Below are positions 57,482 to 64,000 of a stretch of DNA of 64,000 bases, piece by piece; within the stretch, counting starts at the first letter, position 1; the number at the start of each line of letters is the position of its first letter. The position numbers were made by a program, and so were the translations under genes. This DNA is from Chionis minor (taxonomy: Eukaryota; Chordata; Aves; Charadriiformes; Chionididae). The notes beneath the pieces were generated by a model that was not told the origin of the DNA, searched no databases, and saw nothing but the letters and a program-made list of their open reading frames with translations. Location of the stretch: assembly GCA_013398295.1 (NCBI GenBank), contig VZSF01005563.1:28922-92921 (forward strand). Reading direction: 5' to 3'.

Positions 57482-60400
57482 ATAGGATATGTGGTTTTCA
57501 AGCCAGTTATATAGCATTCCATGGACCCAGCCTCCTGCTTGCTTCAGAAAAATTAACAGCATTCTAATATCTGAAGAATAAATTAAACTGACTCAGTCAA
57601 TGACATGCAGGAGAGGCAGCTGGTGAATCAGCCTGTTCTCATGCTTCCTGACAAGCTAAAATCCTAATTTGGGGCTCAAAGATGGTTTCACTATAAGCTT
57701 CACCTATATCTTTTACACTACAAATTCATATAACCAATTTCTTCTGAAGTCTGAGGAAAAAGTCTTGATTTACTCTCATATTCCTGATTTTTCTAATAAT
57801 ATCGCCTAACAATAGTCAGGAATATCATAGTTGGCATTCACCCGTTTCCATTTCACTGGATACTCACTAGCTCTCCAAGCCTTTCTGATATAAAGAATAA
57901 AGCAGTGACATTTCATATTGTGTAAAACTTTAGCTATTGGAAAGCTTTCTGTAGTGTCATTTAGCAAACAAACATTCTTTAAAAGCCATCTTCAGACTCT
58001 AACATGTTGGAGTTTTGAGGTCCTAAAACATCTAAAAAGAAACTTGAAGCCGCAAGATGACGTCCACAACATAACAATCTAATACAAGCCGTTTTAAGGA
58101 GGTACTTCATTAGAAATGTTGTAGTGATCCGCTAACGGTTGAAACCATTGCTCAAAGTCATATATTTCAACCATTGACCAAATTGCACTGAATTCTATTT
58201 GTTTCCAAGAACAATTCCAGGTTTCTAATTACCTCTGAAGTCCAGTGTGGTTTACAATCTGTCGAGCACTGTCCCAGTATGCCAGCTGAGAAGAAAAACC
58301 ACAGTGCTTTTGCAGACACTATCTCCTGTCCATCTAAAAATGGTCCTCTATCAAACAAGTTTCAAATGTGACAGAGGAATGCAACAACCTTCAGAAAACC
58401 AGAGAGACCTTCTTTCAAGGGGAAAAGAATCAGATATAATGCTTTTGTACAAAAGATGGATGAGAGCTCCTCAGAGCTGCAAGAGAAAATACCAAAGGAC
58501 TACAGTAAAAACCTTTAACAAGGAACTTTCTTTGTTCTCTTAGACCTCGGTTTGGAAAACATCTTGGTATTTGAGGTTTAGCATGCCAGGTTACATGCAC
58601 GTATACTTGAAGGACCATCCCCCTGGCTAACAAAAGAGAAAAAAGAATCAGATTATTCAGCTAAAATAAAGAACAACTCCTGCAAAGTCAGTTGATTTAC
58701 GAACTGGATTGGAAGATGACTTTTTTTCCCCCCCTTTTCAAGAAAATGCAACTCAATCATTCCACTGGCATTCAAGAAAGTATCATCAGGCATTTACAAA
58801 AAACGTAACACGCACTGAAGGACCCGTATGTTTATCATTAGATTTTACTTTCCTACTCTCCTACTCATTCCCCAAGCCTTAGCTTCCTTAATGTTGCTTT
58901 TAGACAACTTCCTCCTGGAAAGGAGCCAGGACTAGCATCTAAAATACATTAGAACAAAAAATAAACAAGAGTATATCAATATGGTTAAATTTACTAAAAG
59001 CCTTAGGTCTATATTTTGGAAGCGAGAAACAACTAAGTCCTATTTTTAAATGCTCACTGAGCCTTAATTAAAATCAATGTTTCTAACACAACTCTTCATT
59101 AAAAATGCACACAAAAGTTTCAGGGAGTTAAATTGGTAAGTTTAAAAGGATCCAGTATCTGACAACATGAAAACATACCATTCCATGCAACATTTCCTTT
59201 TATGTACTGGCAGCCTAAGTATTTTCTAGGTGTAATTCTCCTTGTTTACAGCGATTACATAAACTTACGCCACAATCTACAGGCTGGAACCAAAATGCTT
59301 ATCTCCTGTTGTGCATGGTTCCCTTTCCAAAGAGATGTATGAGAAGAGACTTGATGGAGAAACTGAAGAGTGTAAGCATGGCCTTATGGAACATGGTAAT
59401 GCTTGAAACTTTATTAATTACTTACTAGAATTTTAAAAAACTCAGGTGACAGAGGTTAGTGAGACCCTACCTTCAGGATATTACTCTTCTTTCCTTTGAA
59501 CGATCAGCTAAAAGGTCAACTTTCTATCAATTGCACTCAAATTCAAAAGAGTAAACCAGTTTCTAAATGACTGACTGATAACGAGCTTTACTTGTGAGCT
59601 ACAAATTCACTGCAACCTGCAGCTGCTGACAAAGAACAAGAAATAAAACATTTTAAAAGGGAGAAGTGTAACCAATTTAGTAGTTTCCACATAGGAAAGT
59701 TGTCTAAGCTATGCTGTAAACATAGCAAATTTAAACACAGGTGCATACATCAATAGTCAACTCTTTTAACAGAATCCATACCAACAACTGTGGCCTCACA
59801 GTAATATTTCATTTTGCCCACCAATTTATTTAGTATATCGATGACTTATCTTCACAAGCACTTCCAGAGTAACTCAAAGCAAGCACATTTGTTGCTCTAG
59901 AGGGGTCTTCCTCCACGCTACTGAATTCTGTAACAGTGCTCCTACAGCCTTTTCTGAGCACAGCACTTAGACAAAACTAATTTTCCTCAGTTATTGACTA
60001 AAGACAAGTGAGAGGGCTCTTCAGGGAAACAACATACTCTACTCAAAGGAAATCAGTTATTTTCTGATCAGTTGACCATTGAGTTTTACACTTTTCATTT
60101 GGAAATAAGGGCTTATTTACTAGAGGAAAAATGCAAGGAAGATCAATGAAACACAGATGATTTTTAGAGTCAGTCTGACACCAAAAAGATTATGTAAGAA
60201 TCCCAAGCCCATTCTATCATACTTTGTATGCATCTTATTATGGAATTTTAACTTGCCTTTGTCATTTTGTCTGTAGAAAGACTGATCACAATTCTTTTTC
60301 GCAAGGGCTGAGAAATACTTACTACAGCTTCATCCAAACCCATGAAGTTCCATCACTAACACATTCCAAAGGGCGGAAAAAATAAATTACTTTCCATAAT

Positions 60401-60837
60401 GAATATTGTTTTTTAGCTCTGCTGTTTCGGAGAGCACAGAAGTTGGAATTTCTTTTTACTATGCCTGAAAGTAGTTCCCTGTTTGAGCTAGATATAATCA
60501 ACATCTAAAAAATGTAAAACCAACTTCTATACAATGTCACTCTATACAGTGATGTGGATGGTACACGTCCAAAATGTTAGATTTTGGCTAGCTACTAATT
60601 TTTGACATCCACTGTAAGCCACATTTGATAGTTTTACCCTTCTATTACAAAAACTAGAGTAGGCTCTTCTCCTAACATCCTCTTACAAGTGCATGGTCAC
60701 TTGGAGCAACAACAATCCACTACTAAAAGACTAGCCCTGTCTGCCAGTGTGAGGAAACCAAGAGAAAAAACCACATAGTTAATACCCTATAAGATACTGG
60801 TGAGTCAGAATTCTGTATCATCACAACATACTTTAAT

Positions 60838-60890
60838 TTAAAAAAATGTACTTTTTTAATAAATAAAAAATAAAAATAAAATAAAAAAGG
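60838..60890. repeat. A-rich simple repeat (AAAAT)n-like
   Basis: An irregular series of AAATA/AAAAT units with a short T-run, low complexity only. Confidence 0.8.
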
Positions 60891-63639
60891 ATCAGGAACA
60901 TGCTATGATGTCATCAAGCAGGTATTGAAGGCTATGCTAAGAATCGCTAAGGTTTAATCCTCACAACAGGGCATAAGAAAACTCATGAGTTTGAGAAGTT
61001 CAAAAGCTTACCGAGTAGCAGAACGCATTATAATAACTTATTATAAAAACATTAATTCTTTAAAAAAAACCAATAACCCCAAACTTAAACTGTGGAAGTA
61101 AAAATAAATCAGAAGTTACTTACAAAACCCTGAAAAAACCAGACAAGATGACAGATTTTGGTAACAAACCCCAGAGACAGGTAACATTTGTTCAGACAAA
61201 AGAAAATAAAGATTTTGGTGGTGGCTTTTGGCTGCTTCCCAAGTTGGAAACTAATACAAAAAGGTCATGTGTCCACAGTCATTCTATCACAACACCTTAC
61301 TTTTTGTCCAGAATAAAGCCCAACCCTAGTATTGTACTTCAACCCCAAATATACAGTAACTGCCCCACTAGGACTCAGAAGGATTACTTTTTACACACAA
61401 TTAGCAAAGTTGCTGGTTACGCAGCCTGAATTAACGTGAAGACCGCAGCAAGGCCCCTGTCAGCATGACCCAAAGGAGATCCCACTCTTTGTTGCCTGAA
61501 TCCTATAGCAGGTTCAATATTCCCAAGCCCCCCCCCCCGCCCAAAACACCACTTCACGGCTAACCAAATGGTTTCCAGAGTTCGCAGAAAGTTAAACAGC
61601 ATTAAGAGTAATTAAGGAAAAGCTACGATTCACTGAATTGCTCCTGCTGCTACCTTGGGAGAATATAGTTTCCCGTGTACATGCATACAACTAAAACGCA
61701 TCACAATTGCGTATAAAATGAGCAAAGCAAGACAAGAGCCCCTGCATTAACCCACTACCCACTTACTCCAATCACCACTTGCTGGAGAAGGAAAGGATGC
61801 ACCTCAACTACAGACACTTAACCAGACAAGGCTGCAGCGAAAGCAAGATAGTATTCCCAATCCAAAGGAATCAAAAACTTGCCAACAGATGACGTTGGTC
61901 ATTACAAAGACGAAAGACACAAGGCTGTAATTCAGCATGCTATCTACAAACTTAAGTGCCATAGATTCAAGAGCTTCGGAGAGTATGTCTAACAACTCAG
62001 AATTACATACTCCTATAATATTTACTATTTGCCTTTTTTTAAAAAAAACCAAAACACCCCAATAACTATTTTAATCAGAACTTAGAAAAAAATATTAATT
62101 AAGAGTATGTAATTAAGGCAAGTATAGGTTGTTTGAGAAAACAGCATTTATAAAGTGAGGATTTGTCTTCTTTATTGCTCTTCTTCTCAGACTACCAGAA
62201 AATATTTTTATTTTAAACTATGCATTTGACACTTCAAATAATACCTAAAGTACTAAGTCATACTATGTCTCTTCCTCAAGCATTAGAAATTTTTCTACAA
62301 CTTAAGACAACAAACCAGGAAGAGTAAGAAAATGTAAACATAATATTAAGTATGCATACCCCAACTTAGCTGTTTTCTCCCTTCTAAATTGTGATATTAG
62401 AACCTTGAATTAGCAAGGTAAACAATTTTGTTTTACAATATTTACTGACAAAGGACTATTCTTCCAGTTTTTACTTCTCCATTTATTATCAATCCTACCC
62501 AGAGAACAAACTGACAGTAACTGTTTAGGCACGTCACTTCCCCCACCCCTTCTCTTCTTGTAAACTCCGACAGGCTTTTCTCCCATCTCTTCCTTTCCAT
62601 GAACCCCATTTCAACCATTCCACTCTCCAACCACCTCCTGCTTACTTGTTCAAAACGAATCAAACAAGTCCACAGAAGACAAAGATAGGGAGAGCGATGA
62701 AAACAACAAAACAAAACAAAAATTCCAAGACACCAGGCTGTAGCTCAGGAAGTCCCTAAGCCTCGGGCTGTGGGAGACTAGGAAGAGATACGGAGAGGAA
62801 GCCGAGCTGTTTTGGTCAAGCTTTCTTCTCCAAAAATCTGCTCCTCTCAGAGGTACTGTCGGGCTGGGCAGATGTTCAGTTACAGTCACTACAGCCCCTC
62901 TCATCCCAGTTTATCAAATTCAGGCAATGCTGATTCATAATGCTGATTCCTCCCCATCGTGCCCCTCTTTTTCACTGGCTGCCTCTATTTCCTCTTCTAA
63001 TCCCTACTTGAAAAAGAATCCGTATCTACGTATTTCAAAATAAGCCTTAAATCTTTATAAATATAGAGCTGTACAGTCATGATCAAAGCAGAAACCACAC
63101 ATTGAAAGAAGTGAAGAGAAATAGGCAGGCACATTTATGCAGAATACTTTTTAATACTATCTACCAGTAAAACAAACAAGATCCAGTTGCCTTCTCCTTT
63201 AGCCACATGAAGTAAAGTCAATTTAAAACAAAAATAGGAAAAAAGTTTTGCATTTTTGGACAAATACTTTTGGAGGTAAGTAAAACATATTGAATATTGT
63301 CAGATCCTCTCTGTATGAAGCTGACTCCTTTCTACATCTTTTGTATGCGATCTTTCACCAAAAGGAAAAAAAACTTGTCCCAGGCTGACATGAAACGCTA
63401 TGTTTTGATAAAGTCAGTGTTAATGCTACCTCATGCTGGAAATTCAAAATGGTATGCCAACCTCACGTTTGCCATAAAACTCCTCCAATCACCAATGCTG
63501 AAAATCAGCAGGAAACGTACCGCGCTATGTGAAAACGACATTAGGAATTAAAGTTGGGATGCATTAAAAGTAGCCAGAACGTTAATACCGACTTTTCACC
63601 CCCATTACATAAGTACGTCCATGCAGATGCGGCAGGCGG

Positions 63640-64000
63640 TGCTCGTAAAGGAGACCCCCGAAACACCAGTGGAAAATTACCCCCCTCTCTCGCAAGAGCG
63701 ACAGACCCAGAGGTCCCTGGCTGAACGTTACTCCCACAAACCCCGGGAAGACATCACCCTCTGCGGACAGCCCCGCTGCAGCCCACCCACCGCCGCCACC
63801 ACGGGGCACTTCCATCACCGAGCCGCCATCTACCCCCGCGCGCCCCCGCGGCAGCCCAGCCTCCGCCGCCACCGCCGCCGCTGAGGGACGCCGGCCCCGA
63901 GGCCCCCGAGCCGGCGGCAGGGCCCCGCACCGCGGCCTCCCCTCCCCCCCGCCCCGCCGGAGGGGAGCGGGCTTTCCCTGCCCGGCAGCGGCGCGACGCC
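63640..64000 (-). promoter_or_regulatory. EVI5: CpG island, likely EVI5 promoter / first exon region
   Basis: GC content rises sharply from about 63650 to the window edge, with dense CpG and GCC/GGC repeats (63859-63884). On the minus strand a YY1-type element, GATGGCGGC (63822-63830), sits inside the island; such elements lie in sense orientation just downstream of many start sites. Its ATG (63827-63829) opens only four codons before TGA. The island is at the upstream end of EVI5, so assignment to this gene is natural, but a divergent gene beyond base 64000 could share it. Confidence 0.65.
63822..63830 (-). promoter_or_regulatory. YY1-type initiator-proximal element
   Basis: The minus strand reads GATGGCGGC, the core of the YY1 consensus AANATGGCGGC, within the CpG island. 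Orientation is the same as EVI5 transcription, which suggests a start site within a few tens of bases upstream (about 63840-63860, inference). Confidence 0.5.

Larger units (their letters stand above)
51419..63639 (-). other. EVI5 first visible intron / 5' region, 12.2 kb
   Basis: No exon was confidently found. The short N-terminal exon expected in the EVI5 family was searched for by its likely codons before a GT donor and not seen. Features inside are the CpG-rich patch at 55085-55390, the solo LTR at 56901-57481, an A/T simple repeat at about 60838-60890 and a C9 run near 61530. Confidence 0.65.

Noticed and set aside
61148..61429. Plus-strand frame beginning MTDFGNKPQRQ followed by GTAACA, looking like a small first exon
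   Set aside because: Wrong strand for EVI5, no matching downstream exon, no CpG or promoter context, and the family N-terminus does not match. Likely chance.
62650..62904. Minus-strand frame ending near an AA|GTAAGC donor as an upstream EVI5 exon
   Set aside because: The peptide is Leu/Ser-rich without similarity to EVI5, and a stop codon precedes the donor in that frame.
63582..63872. Minus-strand 96-codon frame in the CpG island as the EVI5 first coding exon
   Set aside because: The Gly/Ala-rich translation reflects GGC repeats, the frame opens with GTG, and no donor in it joins in a supported frame to the exon ending at 51418.

Overview
The window is nuclear DNA of a vertebrate, most likely a bird. 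Two observations point to a bird: a degraded CR1 (chicken repeat 1) LINE with the typical CR1 3' tail, and a solo retroviral LTR of a type I associate with avian genomes. The DNA is AT-rich, with long introns and a GC/CpG-rich island at the extreme right edge. There is no bacterial-type operon, CRISPR array, rRNA or recognisable tRNA. The species cannot be fixed from the sequence.

One protein-coding gene fills the window: EVI5 (ecotropic viral integration site 5), a TBC-domain Rab GTPase-activating protein, read on the minus strand. I resolve 18 consecutive coding exons with GT/AG boundaries. Joined, they give one open frame of 2247 nt (749 residues). From 5' (right) to 3' (left) these are: a Ser/Thr-rich N-terminal exon (51189-51418); a basic linker exon (47111-47300); the TBC catalytic exons packed into about 4 kb (40.1-44.0 kb); and a long coiled-coil half spread over 3.3-38.7 kb, including a 33-nt microexon at 34202-34234. 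The C-terminal exon(s) lie left of base 1. The exon carrying the start codon was not found; a CpG island at about 63.64-64.0 kb with a YY1-type ATGGCGGC element is the likely promoter/first-exon region.

Intron contents: 3-14 kb holds only simple repeats. 14-19 kb has a T/A palindrome and an 11-bp perfect hairpin. 19-23 kb contains a CR1 copy of about 2.4 kb with a dead reverse transcriptase, in the same orientation as EVI5. 26-33 kb has a full-consensus CTCF core motif. 33-43 kb carries three long T/G-rich tracts. 44-51 kb has a short CR1 tail. The first visible intron (51.4-63.6 kb) has a small CpG-rich patch near 55.1-55.4 kb and a solo LTR at 56.9-57.5 kb in the opposite orientation to EVI5.

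I found no undescribed multi-gene system. The more informative observations concern exon architecture (microexon, repeated coiled-coil cassette exons, a tandem donor next to an in-frame stop), transposon decay by CpG deamination, and candidate regulatory sites. Family identities come from recognition of the protein sequences, not from a database search.
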